A stretch of DNA of 64,000 nucleotides from Caulobacter segnis. GTDB taxonomy: Bacteria > Pseudomonadota > Alphaproteobacteria > Caulobacterales > Caulobacteraceae. Shown piece by piece: positions 17,452 through 28,352 of this stretch (positions are counted from its first letter, which is position 1; the number at the start of each line of letters is the position of its first letter). The position numbers and the translations under genes were made by a program. The stretch is taken from contig NZ_CP096040.1 in assembly GCF_023935105.1 (NCBI RefSeq), positions 3,038,001 to 3,102,000 of the forward strand, in the 5' to 3' direction. The notes under the pieces were generated by a model. The model was not told the DNA's origin, ran no database searches, and saw nothing but the letters and a program-made list of their open reading frames with translations.

Positions 17452-19677
17452 ATGAACGAGATCACCGCCCTGACCGCACCGGCCATCGCTCCGTCCCCTG
17501 AAGGTTCCGCGCCGCTGACGCTGGACGCCGAGCTGATGGCCTCGCCCGAGCGGTTCTTCAATCGCGAGCTGTCGTGGCTGGCCTTCAACCAGCGAGTGCT
17601 GGAGGAGAGCGGCAATCCGCGTCACCCGCTGCTGGAACGCCTGCGGTTCCTGTCGATCTCGGCCAACAACCTCGACGAATTCTACATGGTCCGCGTGGCC
17701 GGCCTGAAGGGCCAGGTGCGCGAGGGCGTGCGGGTGATCAGCCAGGACGGCCTGATCCCCAGCGAGCAGCTGACCCACATCAACGCCTCGGCCTTCGAGC
17801 TGATGACCCAGCAGCAGAAGATCTGGCGCCAGGTCCGCACCGAGCTGTGGGACGAGGGCCTGAAGCTGCTGGACGCCAAGGACATCGAGGGCGAGGACCG
17901 GGTCAAGGCCGAGGAGATCTTCCTCAACCAGATCTTCCCGGTGCTGACGCCGCTGGCCATCGATCCGGCCCACCCGTTCCCGTTCATCCCGAACCTGGGC
18001 TTCTGCCTGGCCCTGAAGTTGCGCCGGATCGCCGACGACAAGCACCTGTACGCCCTGGCCCCGGTGCCCTCGCAGGTGCGGCGGTTCTGGGAGCTCAGCA
18101 GCGTCGTCACGCGCGGCAAGAAGCGCCAGCGCAAGATCGTGGCGCTGGAAAGCTTCATCATCCTGTTCCTGGACCACCTGTTCCCCGGCTACGAGGTCGA
18201 GGGGCGCGGCCTGTTCCGCCTGATCCGCGACAGCGATCTGGAGATCGAGGAAGAGGCCGAGGACCTGGTGCGCGAGTTCGAGGCGCGGCTGAAGAAGCGC
18301 CGCCTGGGCCGGGTGGTGCGGGTCAAGATCCAGACCACCATGCCGCCCGACCTGCGCGACTTCATCATCGAGGGCCTGCGCGCCGAGCCCGAGGACGTCG
18401 TTTTGGTCGACGGCAAGCTGGGCCTGGCCCAGATGTCCGAGCTGATCCCGCCCGACCGTCCGGACCTGAAGTTCCCGGCGTTCAACGCCCGCTTCCCCGA
18501 GCGCATCCGCGACCACGGCGGCGACTGCTTCGCGGCGATCCGCGAGAAGGACATTCTCGTTCACCACCCGTTCGAGAGCTTCGACGTGGTGGTGCAGTTC
18601 CTGCGCCAGGCCGCGCGCGATCCCAACGTGCTGGCGATCAAGCAGACCTTGTACCGCACCTCCAAGGACAGCCCGATCGTGGCGGCCCTGATCGAGGCGG
18701 CCGACAACGGCAAGAACGTCACGGCCCTGGTCGAGATCAAGGCGCGGTTCGACGAGGAGAACAACCTCAAGTGGGCGCGCGACCTGGAGCGGGCCGGCGT
18801 GCACGTGGTGTTCGGCTTCGTCGACTGGAAGACCCACGCCAAGCTGTCGGTGGTGGTGCGCCGCGAGGCCGACAGCAGCTTGCGGACCTATTGCCACTTC
18901 GGCACCGGCAACTATCACCCGCAGACGGCGCGGGTTTACACCGACCTTAGCCTGTTCACCTGCGACCCGGCCCTGGGGCGCGACGGGGGCAAGCTGTTCA
19001 ACTTCATCACCGGCTACGCCCAGCCCGGGCGGCTGGAGAAGCTGTCGTTCTCGCCCCAGACGCTGAAGCCCGACCTCTTGCGGATGATCGAGACCGAGGC
19101 CGAGGCGGCGCGCGCCGGTCGGCCGGCCGGGATCTGGGCCAAGATGAACGCGGTCGTGGACCCGCAGATCATCGACGCCCTCTACGCCGCCAGCCAGGCC
19201 GGGGTGCAGATCGACCTGGTGGTGCGCGGCATCTGCTGCCTGCGGCCGGGGATCGTGGGGCTGTCGGAGAACATCCGGGTCAAGTCGATCGTCGGCCGCT
19301 TCCTGGAACACGCTCGCATCGTGGCCTTCGCCAACGGCGCGACCATGCCCAGCGCCCAGACGCGGGTGTTCATCAGCTCGGCCGACTGGATGCCGCGCAA
19401 CCTGGACCGCCGGGTCGAGAGCCTGGTGCCGATCGAGAACCCGACCGTCCACCAGCAGGTGCTGGACCAGATCATGGTCGCCAACCTCAACGACGAGGCC
19501 CAGAGCTGGAAGCTGGACAGCGAGGGCGACTACGCCCGCGACCCGGCCTGGAACAGCAAGGGCGCGTTCTCGGCCCACGACTACTTCATGACCAATCCCA
19601 GCCTGTCGGGCCGCGGCCACGGGGCCCGCGACCTGCCCCGCGCCTTCGACCACGTGGGGCCCAAGCGCAAGCGTTGA
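17452..19677 (+). CDS. ppk: Polyphosphate kinase 1
   Basis: A 741-residue PPK1, which reversibly polymerises the gamma-phosphate of ATP into polyphosphate. The N-terminal domain has [19 protein letters not shown] and [20 protein letters not shown]. The catalytic core has two phospholipase-D-like His motifs: [12 protein letters not shown] (autophosphorylated His) and [25 protein letters not shown] is also conserved. It is full length for the family. The TGA stop overlaps the TTG start of the next gene, and ppx lies further downstream on the same strand, so synthesis and degradation genes are close together. Confidence 0.96.
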   Translation: MNEITALTAPAIAPSPEGSAPLTLDAELMASPERFFNRELSWLAFNQRVLEESGNPRHPLLERLRFLSISANNLDEFYMVRVAGLKGQVREGVRVISQDGLIPSEQLTHINASAFELMTQQQKIWRQVRTELWDEGLKLLDAKDIEGEDRVKAEEIFLNQIFPVLTPLAIDPAHPFPFIPNLGFCLALKLRRIADDKHLYALAPVPSQVRRFWELSSVVTRGKKRQRKIVALESFIILFLDHLFPGYEVEGRGLFRLIRDSDLEIEEEAEDLVREFEARLKKRRLGRVVRVKIQTTMPPDLRDFIIEGLRAEPEDVVLVDGKLGLAQMSELIPPDRPDLKFPAFNARFPERIRDHGGDCFAAIREKDILVHHPFESFDVVVQFLRQAARDPNVLAIKQTLYRTSKDSPIVAALIEAADNGKNVTALVEIKARFDEENNLKWARDLERAGVHVVFGFVDWKTHAKLSVVVRREADSSLRTYCHFGTGNYHPQTARVYTDLSLFTCDPALGRDGGKLFNFITGYAQPGRLEKLSFSPQTLKPDLLRMIETEAEAARAGRPAGIWAKMNAVVDPQIIDALYAASQAGVQIDLVVRGICCLRPGIVGLSENIRVKSIVGRFLEHARIVAFANGATMPSAQTRVFISSADWMPRNLDRRVESLVPIENPTVHQQVLDQIMVANLNDEAQSWKLDSEGDYARDPAWNSKGAFSAHDYFMTNPSLSGRGHGARDLPRAFDHVGPKRKR

Positions 19678-20063
19678 GACGGCTCGCCGCGCTCCTTCCG
19701 CCCCTGCTGGCGCTGGCCGCCTGCGGTCCGGCTCCGGCGCGGCGGGCGGACATATGCGCCATCCAGGCCCTGCCCGCCCGTCCCGGCGTCGATCGCTTCG
19801 GCGTCGCGCCGGGCGTCGAGCACAAGGCCCAGGCGCTGGGCGCGGTCTACGGGCCGGGGATCCTCGGCGGCTACCATATCCGCTGGTGGGGCCTATGCCC
19901 TCGCAAGGCCGACACCACGGACATGCTGTTGCTCGGCCCCGAACCCTGGGCCCTGACCAAGGGCGGCCAGCGCGCGCATGGCCGGCAGGTCAGCTACGGC
20001 ACCTGCTATCACCGCCGCGAGGATGACGGCTGGAAGACCGTGGCCTGCCGGATCAATCCCTAG
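19674..20063 (+). CDS. Small lipoprotein of unknown function
   Basis: A 129-residue protein starting at a TTG that overlaps the ppk stop (TTGA). It has a lipoprotein signal ([11 protein letters not shown]) with lipidated Cys17. The mature part holds [16 protein letters not shown], a Trp-rich [12 protein letters not shown] and a C-terminal [17 protein letters not shown], so a disulfide is possible. No family is recognised. Coupling to ppk implies co-expression, not necessarily shared function. Its TAG stop shares the palindrome CTAG with the stop of the convergent phosphotransferase gene. Confidence 0.7.
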   Translation: MRRLAALLPPLLALAACGPAPARRADICAIQALPARPGVDRFGVAPGVEHKAQALGAVYGPGILGGYHIRWWGLCPRKADTTDMLLLGPEPWALTKGGQRAHGRQVSYGTCYHRREDDGWKTVACRINP

Positions 20064-21043
20064 GCGGCTCGTCCCGCCGCCTCGGCGAAGGCCGGCGAGG
20101 CCAGGTTGGCGTTCGCCGTCCGCAGCCGCGCCAGGCCATAGGCCAGCCGGCCCTCGGGCGTGTCCAGCAGCGGCTCGCCCAGGGCCAGACCCTGGTGGAG
20201 GGCGTCCAGCGTCGGCCCTTCCAGCGTGTCCGCCCTGGCCCGCCCGGCCTCGCCGACGACGAAGATCGCCGCGTGGAAGACGTGGCTGACCTGGCGGAAC
20301 AGCCACAGCCGCGCCCGCTCGGCGTCGCTGGCCTCGCGCCCGAAATAGGTCCGCAGCAGCAGGGTCTCGCCGTGGGCGTCGGCGGCGAAGGTGTTGGCGA
20401 TGGCGGCCAGGTCGACATAGCGGTCGGCCCGGAACGCCGCCTCCCAGTCTATCAGCCAGATCCGCCGGCCGTCATGGAGCAGGTTGCGGGGATTGAGGTC
20501 GTTGTGGCTGGACACCGGCTGCGGCGTCAGGCGCGCGCAGACGGCGTGCAGCCGAGGCCAGGCGTCGAAGGCCCCGATCGGGACCACGCCGGCGCGGCCG
20601 GCCTGGCCGACCAAGCCCTCCAGCCCATCCAGATAGTCGACCAGCGGCGGAAAGCCCTCGATCGCGTGCAGCGCCCGCACGGCCTGGGCCAGTTCGACGA
20701 CCAGATCGTCCCGCGAGCCGAAGTGGTCGAGCACCGACCCGCGCGCCTCGATGTAGTCCAGGATCACGACCCCATCGTCCGGATCGGCGTAGCGCACCCG
20801 CGGCGCCAGGCAGGCCCCGGCCGCCAGCGTCATGCAGCGATAGGCGCGATGCGGGTCGCGCAGGGCGTCGCGCGCCGGCGCCTCGACGCGCAGCAGATAG
20901 GCGATGCCGCCCACCCGCACACGCCAGAGTTCGGCGCCCGACAGCCCGCCCGACAAGGCCGTCCAGGTATCGAGTTCATCGGTTCCGAACGCCGCGCGCA
21001 GAGCCTTGGCGACGTTGGGGCGTTGATGGGGTGGCAGGAACAT
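20060..21043 (-). CDS. APH/choline-kinase-type phosphotransferase
   Basis: A 327-residue aminoglycoside-phosphotransferase-fold kinase. GGLSGAELWRVRV is the nucleotide-binding loop. The catalytic loop is SSHNDLNPRNLLHDG, with Asp and Asn, and the metal-binding LIDWEAAFRADRYVDLA follows. These features and the length suit choline/ethanolamine or thiamine kinase-like enzymes better than antibiotic-resistance enzymes, but the substrate is open. It diverges from ppx. A possible promoter in the gap is TTGACT-N17-AATAAG on the minus strand (about 21068-21096). Confidence 0.8.
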   Translation of the reverse strand: MFLPPHQRPNVAKALRAAFGTDELDTWTALSGGLSGAELWRVRVGGIAYLLRVEAPARDALRDPHRAYRCMTLAAGACLAPRVRYADPDDGVVILDYIEARGSVLDHFGSRDDLVVELAQAVRALHAIEGFPPLVDYLDGLEGLVGQAGRAGVVPIGAFDAWPRLHAVCARLTPQPVSSHNDLNPRNLLHDGRRIWLIDWEAAFRADRYVDLAAIANTFAADAHGETLLLRTYFGREASDAERARLWLFRQVSHVFHAAIFVVGEAGRARADTLEGPTLDALHQGLALGEPLLDTPEGRLAYGLARLRTANANLASPAFAEAAGRAA

Positions 21044-21224
21044 CGGCGGAACCTCGCGGCAAGGCCCGCCTTATTCACCCGGATAAAATATGAGTCAATA
21101 TAACCCGGATGATATTCTGAGGCGTTCCCGGCCAAGGCTTTCGGCGCGATCATCCCCATGGAAAATAGCCGCGAAGGTCGCGCCGGCGCTTCCCCCGCCG
21201 GCCGAATACGCTAAACCGGACCCC

Positions 21225-22751
21225 ATGCCTTCCCAGGCGCCGCGCGACGCGGCCGTGATCGATATCGGTTCCAACTCGGTCCGCCTGGTGGTGTACCGGC
21301 TGGAAGGCCGCGCCATCTGGACCGTGTTCAACGAGAAGGTGCTGGCGGGCCTGGGCCGCGACCTGGCCAAGACAGGCCGGCTGTCGCCCGACGGCGTGAT
21401 CCAGACCCTGCAGGCCCTGAAGCGTTTCCGCGCGGTGCTGGAGGCGGTCAATCCGGCCGAGACCTTCGTGGTCGCCACCGCCGCCGCTCGTGACGCCCAG
21501 GACGGGCCTGACTTCATAGCCCGTGTGAAGGCCGAGGCGGGCTTTACCGTCCGCGTGCTGACCGGCGAGGAAGAAGCGCATTACGCCGCCGTCGGCGTTC
21601 TGGCCGGCGCGCCAGACGCCACAGGCGTGGTCGGCGACCTGGGCGGCGCCAGCCTGGAGCTGATCCGCCTGTCGTCCACCGGCGCGGGCAAAGGCGTGAC
21701 CCTGCCGCTAGGCCCCTTCAGCCTGGCCAGCGCCAGCGGCGGCCCCAATGGCAGTCTTGGCGGCGGCCTGAGCGGCGGCTTCGACGGCGAACGCGTGCGT
21801 CGCCTGACCCGCGAACGGATCGCAGCCGTCGCCGCCGACTTCCGCACCGACACCTTCCACGCCGTGGGCGGCGCCTGGCGCAATCTGGCGCTGCTGCACA
21901 TGCGACTGTCGGGCTACCCGCTGCACGTGGTCCACCAGTACGAAATCCCGGCCGCCGAAGCGGTCGAGGCCGCCCGCCTGGTCAGCCACCAGTCCAAGAG
22001 TTCGCTCGAGCGCATCGAGGGCATGAGCAAGAAGCGCTCGGAAACCCTGCCCTACGCCGCCGTGGTGCTGGAGATCCTGATCGAGCAGCTGGGCCTGAAG
22101 CGCATCGAGATCTCGGCCTTCGGCGTGCGCGAGGGGCTGCTGTTCGAGGCCATGCCGCCGCGCGTGCGCGGCCTGGACCCGCTGGTCGAGGGTTGCACGG
22201 CGCTGGGCGCGCGCCAGGGCATCTCCGACGACCTGGGCCCGGCGCTGGAAACCTGGATCGCCCCGGCGTTCCGCGCCCTGGCCCCGCTGTTCGGCGAGCG
22301 CGACGAGACCCTGATCTCGGCGGCCTGCCGCCTCTCGGACGTCGGCGCGCGCCTGCACCCCGACCATCGCGCCGACCTGGTGTTCGAGCAGGTGCTGCGC
22401 GCCCCGATCGCCGGACAGAGCCACGCCGAGCGCTGCTTCCTGGCCGTGGCCGCCCACGCCCGCCACGCCACCAACTTCAATCCGCCCGAGCTGGCCACGC
22501 TGGAGCGCCTGCTGAGCCCGGCCCAGCTGAAGCGCGCCCGCGCCCTGGGCGCCACGATCCGCCTGGCCTGCGATCTTTCCGGCCGCAGCCCCAGCCTCCT
22601 GGCCCATTCCCGACTGACGCTGGACAAGAACCACCTGACCCTGGCCGCCGAGCCGGGCTTCGCCGACCTTCTGCTGGGCGAACAGACCAGCAAGCGCGCC
22701 AATACCGCCGCGCAACACCTGGGCCTGAAGCCCAAGATCATTACGGGATAA
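21225..22751 (+). CDS. ppx: Exopolyphosphatase (Ppx/GppA family)
   Basis: A 508-residue protein of the ASKHA-fold Ppx/GppA family. It has AVIDIGSNSVRLVVYRLEG at the N-terminus, VVATAAARDAQDG, the phosphate-binding VVGDLGGASLELI, and a C-terminal HD-like helical region from about residue 320. It hydrolyses polyphosphate from the end, or pppGpp in GppA members; proximity to ppk favours polyphosphate. The frame is open back to an ATG at 21090, but the extra 45 residues are low-complexity and unlike the family, so the ATG at 21225 is preferred. A pair of ACCCGGAT repeats (21077-21084, 21103-21110) lies upstream. Confidence 0.92.
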   Translation: MPSQAPRDAAVIDIGSNSVRLVVYRLEGRAIWTVFNEKVLAGLGRDLAKTGRLSPDGVIQTLQALKRFRAVLEAVNPAETFVVATAAARDAQDGPDFIARVKAEAGFTVRVLTGEEEAHYAAVGVLAGAPDATGVVGDLGGASLELIRLSSTGAGKGVTLPLGPFSLASASGGPNGSLGGGLSGGFDGERVRRLTRERIAAVAADFRTDTFHAVGGAWRNLALLHMRLSGYPLHVVHQYEIPAAEAVEAARLVSHQSKSSLERIEGMSKKRSETLPYAAVVLEILIEQLGLKRIEISAFGVREGLLFEAMPPRVRGLDPLVEGCTALGARQGISDDLGPALETWIAPAFRALAPLFGERDETLISAACRLSDVGARLHPDHRADLVFEQVLRAPIAGQSHAERCFLAVAAHARHATNFNPPELATLERLLSPAQLKRARALGATIRLACDLSGRSPSLLAHSRLTLDKNHLTLAAEPGFADLLLGEQTSKRANTAAQHLGLKPKIITG

Positions 22752-22910
22752 AGGCAGGTATAGGTCGCTCTGGCCGCATGCTTAATCGCGCCTGAACTTC
22801 CCCAATACGGGGAAAATGACAAGTTGCCGCAGCGAACCGGCGCTCAATGAGCATGATTTGTTAGCCCTGCCTCGCGCACCGTACCTCCAACGACACCCAG
22901 GAGGTCACTG

Positions 22911-23180
22911 ATGTTGAAGCGTAAGTTCGACTATCTGGACGCCATCGCCCCGGTCGCGGACGTCCCCAAGCGTCCTGACCTGCGTCTCGCCGCCGACCAC
23001 GACGCGCCCGTTTCGAGCGGCGCGCGCACGCTGCAGTCCGAACTGGGCCGCGTCCTCGCCCAGGAAAGCACCTGGTCGGTCCGCCGCACCGTCGCCCTCG
23101 GCGTCGTCTTCCACCTGGGCGTCTTCTGCGCCCTCGCCCTGGCCGCCGGCGGCGCCCTGACGACGATGGGACATCACTAG
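22911..23180 (+). CDS. Small single-span membrane protein
   Basis: An 89-residue protein with a strong ribosome site (AGGAGGTCACTG before ATG). The first about 55 residues are charged and soluble (MLKRKFDYLDAIAPVAD at the start). A single membrane span follows (TVALGVVFHLGVFCALALAA, about 60-79), and it ends GHH. No family is recognised. Topology by charge suggests a cytoplasmic N-terminus. It stands alone after ppx and converges with the GH115 gene 47 bases away. Confidence 0.7.
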   Translation: MLKRKFDYLDAIAPVADVPKRPDLRLAADHDAPVSSGARTLQSELGRVLAQESTWSVRRTVALGVVFHLGVFCALALAAGGALTTMGHH

Positions 23181-23227
23181 CCGGAACGACCGCGACCGAG
23201 GCTGGCGAAGGGTCGAAGCGAATCCGC

Positions 23228-25813
23228 TCACCGCAAGTCGATGAGCACCTTCTCCAACACCGCGTTGTCGTCCAGCCGCCAGACCTTGACCACATGCGAC
23301 CCCTGCGTGACGGCCGGGAAGAGGGTCTCGACCGTATGGGCGTGGTCCTTGACCGCCGCCACCCAGGCGGCCTGTTCTGGCGTCGAGGCCGAGCCGGCGG
23401 TCGGAACCAGATTGGCCGTCACCACCTGCACGGGGCCGTCGTCGAGCGAGACGCCGATCCGGATCCCCTTTCCGCCCGTCGCGTCCAGCGTCGGCGCCAG
23501 GCGCAGTCGGACGCGAGCGGGACCCGAGCGCGAAACCGATACGGCGTAATCCAAGCGAACCCCGTCGCGGACGTCGGTCGAGGGCCTGCCCTGGGGCAGA
23601 GCCACCACGGCGTCGCCATCGCCCAGATTCGACAGCACCGTCCAGGTCAGCCCCTTGCCGCCGACCGCGCGGTCGAACTTCGCGGCCGGTATCGTGACGA
23701 CCCGGGGATCCTCGGGCCGCGATCGGCCGAACTGGACCTTCGCCGCCAGCTTGTCGGGCGGGGTGTCGGCCGCCACCCGTGTGACGCTGGGCATGGACTG
23801 CTGGGTCGGGTCGTTCCAGATCACATAGCTCATATGGACCTGGTTCATCATGCCGGCCCATTTGCCGCCGTTCACAGCGTGGTACTGGGCGGTCAGCTCG
23901 GCGTCGCGCTTGAACGCGGCTTCGACAGTGTCGGCGAAGACGTTGGCGCGGGCGTCGTTGCGCGACGACAGCCGTCGGTTCCAGGCCGTCGCGTAGTACA
24001 TCTCGTAGAGGTTGGCGAAGGCCAGCACCGGGTGCTCGACCAACTGGAAATAGGCGTCCCGCTGGTCGGGACGTAGCCGAGCCTTGATCGCCTCGACCTT
24101 GGCGACGAGGCCACGCCAGTCGTCGACGATGTTGCCGAACGGGCCACCGTCCAGCACCGGCCCCGCCTCGCCGATGGGAAAGCTGTCCTGGTCGATCAGC
24201 TCCGGCTTGCGCCGCGAGGCCAGGGTTCCGTGCGTCGCCACGACCTGACCGATGTCGGCGCTCAGGGCCTCGCCGAAGGTCTCGCTCGCCCATTGCCGGG
24301 GAAAGGCCTCCAGCGCCTGGGGCGTCATCGCCTCGGGGTTCCAGGCCATGCGCATGTAGAAGTCGAGCGGATACTCCAGCGGCTTGATGTCGCCGACATT
24401 GACGATCCACAGGGCCCGCGCCCCGCGCCTGTAGGCCAGGTCCATCTGCTGCCAGACCTTGGCGATCTGGTTGGTGTTGATCCACTTGTAGTTCCGGGGC
24501 GCCCCGACATAGTCGAAGTGGTAGTAGACGCCGTAGCCGCCGGCGCGATCCAGCTTGTCCTTGCCCGCCACCGGCAGGCGCCGGATCTGACCCCAGTTGT
24601 CATCGGAGAACAGCAGCGTCACGTCGTCCGGCACCCGCATGCCGTGGTCGTAATAGTCCTGGACTTCCTTGTAGAGGGCCCAGACCTGTGGGGTCTTCTC
24701 GGCGGGCCGGCCCGTGACCTCGGCGATGATCTTGCGCTGGTCGGCCACGACCTGTTCCAGCAGGTGGGTCGCCGCCCCCTCGGCCATGGGCTCGTCGCCG
24801 TCGCCGCGCATGCCTACGGTGACCAAGCTGTCATAGGGCGTCCCGTCGCCCTTCGACATCATCCGTTCGATGCCGCCGCGCCAGAAGGCGCGCAGGTTGT
24901 CGCCGTTGGTCGCGTAGTCCCAGCGCCCGCCGGTCACGCCCTTGTCGGTGTTGCGATGCCATTCGGCCTGGGCCCGGGTCATCGGCTCGTGGTGCGAGCT
25001 GCCCATCACCACGCCCATCTCGTCAGCCAGAACCTTGCTTCGCGGATCGTCGTCGTTGAAGGCCTTGGGCGCCCACATGGCCGGCCAGAGATAATTGCCC
25101 TTCAGGCGCAGCATCAGCTCGAAGACGTGGGCGTAGGCGTCGGCGTTGACGCCGCCGAACTTCTTCTTGGCCCAGCCGCTGAACGCCGGGTCCTCGTCGT
25201 TGATGAAGAACCCGCGATAACGAACACGTGGATGCTCGGCTCTGGCGCCGGCGGTCAGGAACAGATCGGTCTTGCGGACGACCGGCACGTCTGCCCACCA
25301 GGCCCAAGGCGATACGCCGACCTTTTCGGAGAGATCGTACGCGCCGAAGACCGCGCCACGCCGGTCGGATCCGACGATGACCAGGGCGCGGGGTATGTTG
25401 GCGGCTGGCCGCTCGACCACGACCTGCCGGAAGCCCTCCCATTGGCCCGCCAGATCCTCGGTCTTCAGCTTTCCGTCGCGGACCAGGGCGTCGATGGCCG
25501 GGCTGGCGCCCAGAACGCCGACGATGATGGCGGGTCCCCGGGCCTTGGAAAGATCCGAGAGCGGGGCCGACACGCCGCCGCTGACGCGATCCAAGTCGCC
25601 GCGCAAACCCTCGGCGGCGTGACGCACCGCCGGATCGGCCGTGGCGTCCACATACACCGGTATGGGCCGTCCATCGCGGATCAGCGGCAGGCTCGACGCC
25701 CGCTGGGTCTCGCACACACTGACGGGTCGGTCGCAGGCGAACGCGCTGGATGCGCCCCACATGGCCACGGCCAGACCGCACGCCATGCGCATCAGAACTT
25801 CTTGGGCGCTCAC
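23228..25813 (-). CDS. Glycoside hydrolase family 115 (xylan alpha-1,2-glucuronidase)
   Basis: An 861-residue exported enzyme. A signal peptide ends at about SSAFA; the start at 25813 or the Met at residue 8 is possible. GH115 hallmarks are IVGSDRRGAVFGAYDLSE, RYRGFFINDEDPAFSGWAKK, LRLKGNYLWPAMW, GSSHHEPMTRAQAEW and WIVNVGDIKPLEYP. A C-terminal beta-rich domain follows from about residue 700. The family removes (4-O-methyl)glucuronic acid side groups from glucuronoxylan, which fits plant-polysaccharide use by Caulobacter-type bacteria. No other xylanolytic gene is adjacent. GGTCAGA-type inverted repeats just upstream point to control by a GntR/FCD-type regulator. Confidence 0.92.
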   Translation of the reverse strand: MSAQEVLMRMACGLAVAMWGASSAFACDRPVSVCETQRASSLPLIRDGRPIPVYVDATADPAVRHAAEGLRGDLDRVSGGVSAPLSDLSKARGPAIIVGVLGASPAIDALVRDGKLKTEDLAGQWEGFRQVVVERPAANIPRALVIVGSDRRGAVFGAYDLSEKVGVSPWAWWADVPVVRKTDLFLTAGARAEHPRVRYRGFFINDEDPAFSGWAKKKFGGVNADAYAHVFELMLRLKGNYLWPAMWAPKAFNDDDPRSKVLADEMGVVMGSSHHEPMTRAQAEWHRNTDKGVTGGRWDYATNGDNLRAFWRGGIERMMSKGDGTPYDSLVTVGMRGDGDEPMAEGAATHLLEQVVADQRKIIAEVTGRPAEKTPQVWALYKEVQDYYDHGMRVPDDVTLLFSDDNWGQIRRLPVAGKDKLDRAGGYGVYYHFDYVGAPRNYKWINTNQIAKVWQQMDLAYRRGARALWIVNVGDIKPLEYPLDFYMRMAWNPEAMTPQALEAFPRQWASETFGEALSADIGQVVATHGTLASRRKPELIDQDSFPIGEAGPVLDGGPFGNIVDDWRGLVAKVEAIKARLRPDQRDAYFQLVEHPVLAFANLYEMYYATAWNRRLSSRNDARANVFADTVEAAFKRDAELTAQYHAVNGGKWAGMMNQVHMSYVIWNDPTQQSMPSVTRVAADTPPDKLAAKVQFGRSRPEDPRVVTIPAAKFDRAVGGKGLTWTVLSNLGDGDAVVALPQGRPSTDVRDGVRLDYAVSVSRSGPARVRLRLAPTLDATGGKGIRIGVSLDDGPVQVVTANLVPTAGSASTPEQAAWVAAVKDHAHTVETLFPAVTQGSHVVKVWRLDDNAVLEKVLIDLR

Positions 25814-25853
25814 GCTTCCTCCAGGCCTGGCGCCTGGATTCGCCGGCGCATTA

Positions 25854-25883
25854 TCTGACCAATAAACTCAAGAGGTCAGACCA
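25854..25883 (-). promoter_or_regulatory. Candidate GntR-type operator upstream of the GH115 gene
   Basis: TCTGACC (25854-25860) and GGTCAGA (25874-25880) form a perfect 7-bp inverted repeat with a 13-base spacer. The right part, AGGTCAGACCA (25873-25883), is itself a near-perfect GGTC-N-GACC palindrome of the kind bound by GntR/FCD regulators. It lies about 40-70 bases upstream of the GH115 start. Confidence 0.5.
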
Positions 25884-26001
25884 TAGCAAGGCGGACCGAT
25901 CGCACAAGACCTGTCAGGGAGCCAAGCGCCAGACCGTCGTGCCAAATACTCCAAGCCTTCGACGCTGATGGAGACGAGACGGGTAGCGCAGCTCGAACTC
26001 T

Positions 26002-26018
26002 TTGTTATTTTATAACAA
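26002..26018 (+). promoter_or_regulatory. Perfect operator-like palindrome at the methyltransferase start
   Basis: TTGTTAT-TTT-ATAACAA has 7-bp arms and a 3-base centre. It is AT-rich in GC-rich surroundings. Its last base is the A of the ATG at 26018, so a bound regulator would block transcription start or the leaderless 5' end. Confidence 0.5.
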
Positions 26019-26719
26019 TGAGCCAGCCGAAACCCACGACCCCGCACAACTTCTTCAACCAGGAGATCGCTGACGCCTACGATCGTCGCAACAGCGCGCT
26101 CTCGCCGATCTCCGACGGGCTGCATTTCCTGCTGGGGTTGGTCCTGGCGGACTTGCCCGCCGACGCGCGCGTGCTGTGCGTCGGGGTGGGGACCGGCGCC
26201 GAGATCCTGGCCTTGGCGAAGGTCTATCCGGGCTGGTCGTTCGTCGGCGTCGATCCCTCCGATGACATGCTGGCCGTGGGACGACACCGGCTCGAACAGG
26301 CCGGCGTGCTGGATCGTTGCGAGCTTCTGCGGGGCTATGTCCAGGACGCCCCTCTCGGCGGCTTTGACGCCGCGGTCAGCCTGATGGTCGCGCACTTCAT
26401 CAAACGCGAGGACCGCCACGCCTTCTATTCGGCCATTCATGACCGTCTGAAGCCGGGAGGCCGCTTCGCCAGCGCCGAGATCAGCGCCGACCTTGACGCT
26501 CCAGAGTTCCCCGAGATGCTGGAAGACTGGAAACGGATCCAGGTTCTGATGGGCGCGACGCGGGAGTCGCTGGCGAAACTCGGCGGCATGCTGCGCGACG
26601 TGCTGGGCGTCGTGCCGCCGGAAGAGACGGAAGCCCTGTGGGAGGCGGCCGGCTTTCGGAAGCCGATCCCGTTCTTCCAGGCCTTCATGCTTCGAGGATG
26701 GCGCGCGGCGAGGACCTGA
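26018..26719 (+). CDS. Class I SAM-dependent methyltransferase
   Basis: A 233-residue Rossmann-fold methyltransferase. Motif I is VLCVGVGTGAEILALA, the acidic ribose-binding residue is in FVGVDPSDDMLAVG, motif IV is FDAAVSLMVAHFI, and LKPGGRFASAEIS is post-motif III. The N-terminus FNQEIADAYDRR is typical of small-molecule or quinone methyltransferases; the acceptor is unknown. No ribosome-binding sequence precedes the ATG, so the mRNA may be leaderless. A perfect palindrome touches the start codon. It is convergent with the hybrid kinase at 26744. Confidence 0.82.
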   Translation: MSQPKPTTPHNFFNQEIADAYDRRNSALSPISDGLHFLLGLVLADLPADARVLCVGVGTGAEILALAKVYPGWSFVGVDPSDDMLAVGRHRLEQAGVLDRCELLRGYVQDAPLGGFDAAVSLMVAHFIKREDRHAFYSAIHDRLKPGGRFASAEISADLDAPEFPEMLEDWKRIQVLMGATRESLAKLGGMLRDVLGVVPPEETEALWEAAGFRKPIPFFQAFMLRGWRAART

Positions 26720-26743
26720 TCCCAGGCCCGTCCCCGCCCTGCC

Positions 26744-28231
<1,488 letters not shown>

Positions 28232-28352
28232 TCATCCCCTAGAGGCAATTCTAAGCTGACCGCACCCTATAGTTGCGGTTGTAAACGAGAAAATGACGGC
28301 GCCAAGAGTGGTCCCGCTACCATGGCCTCGCGCCAAACTGTCGCGGCCCTGA

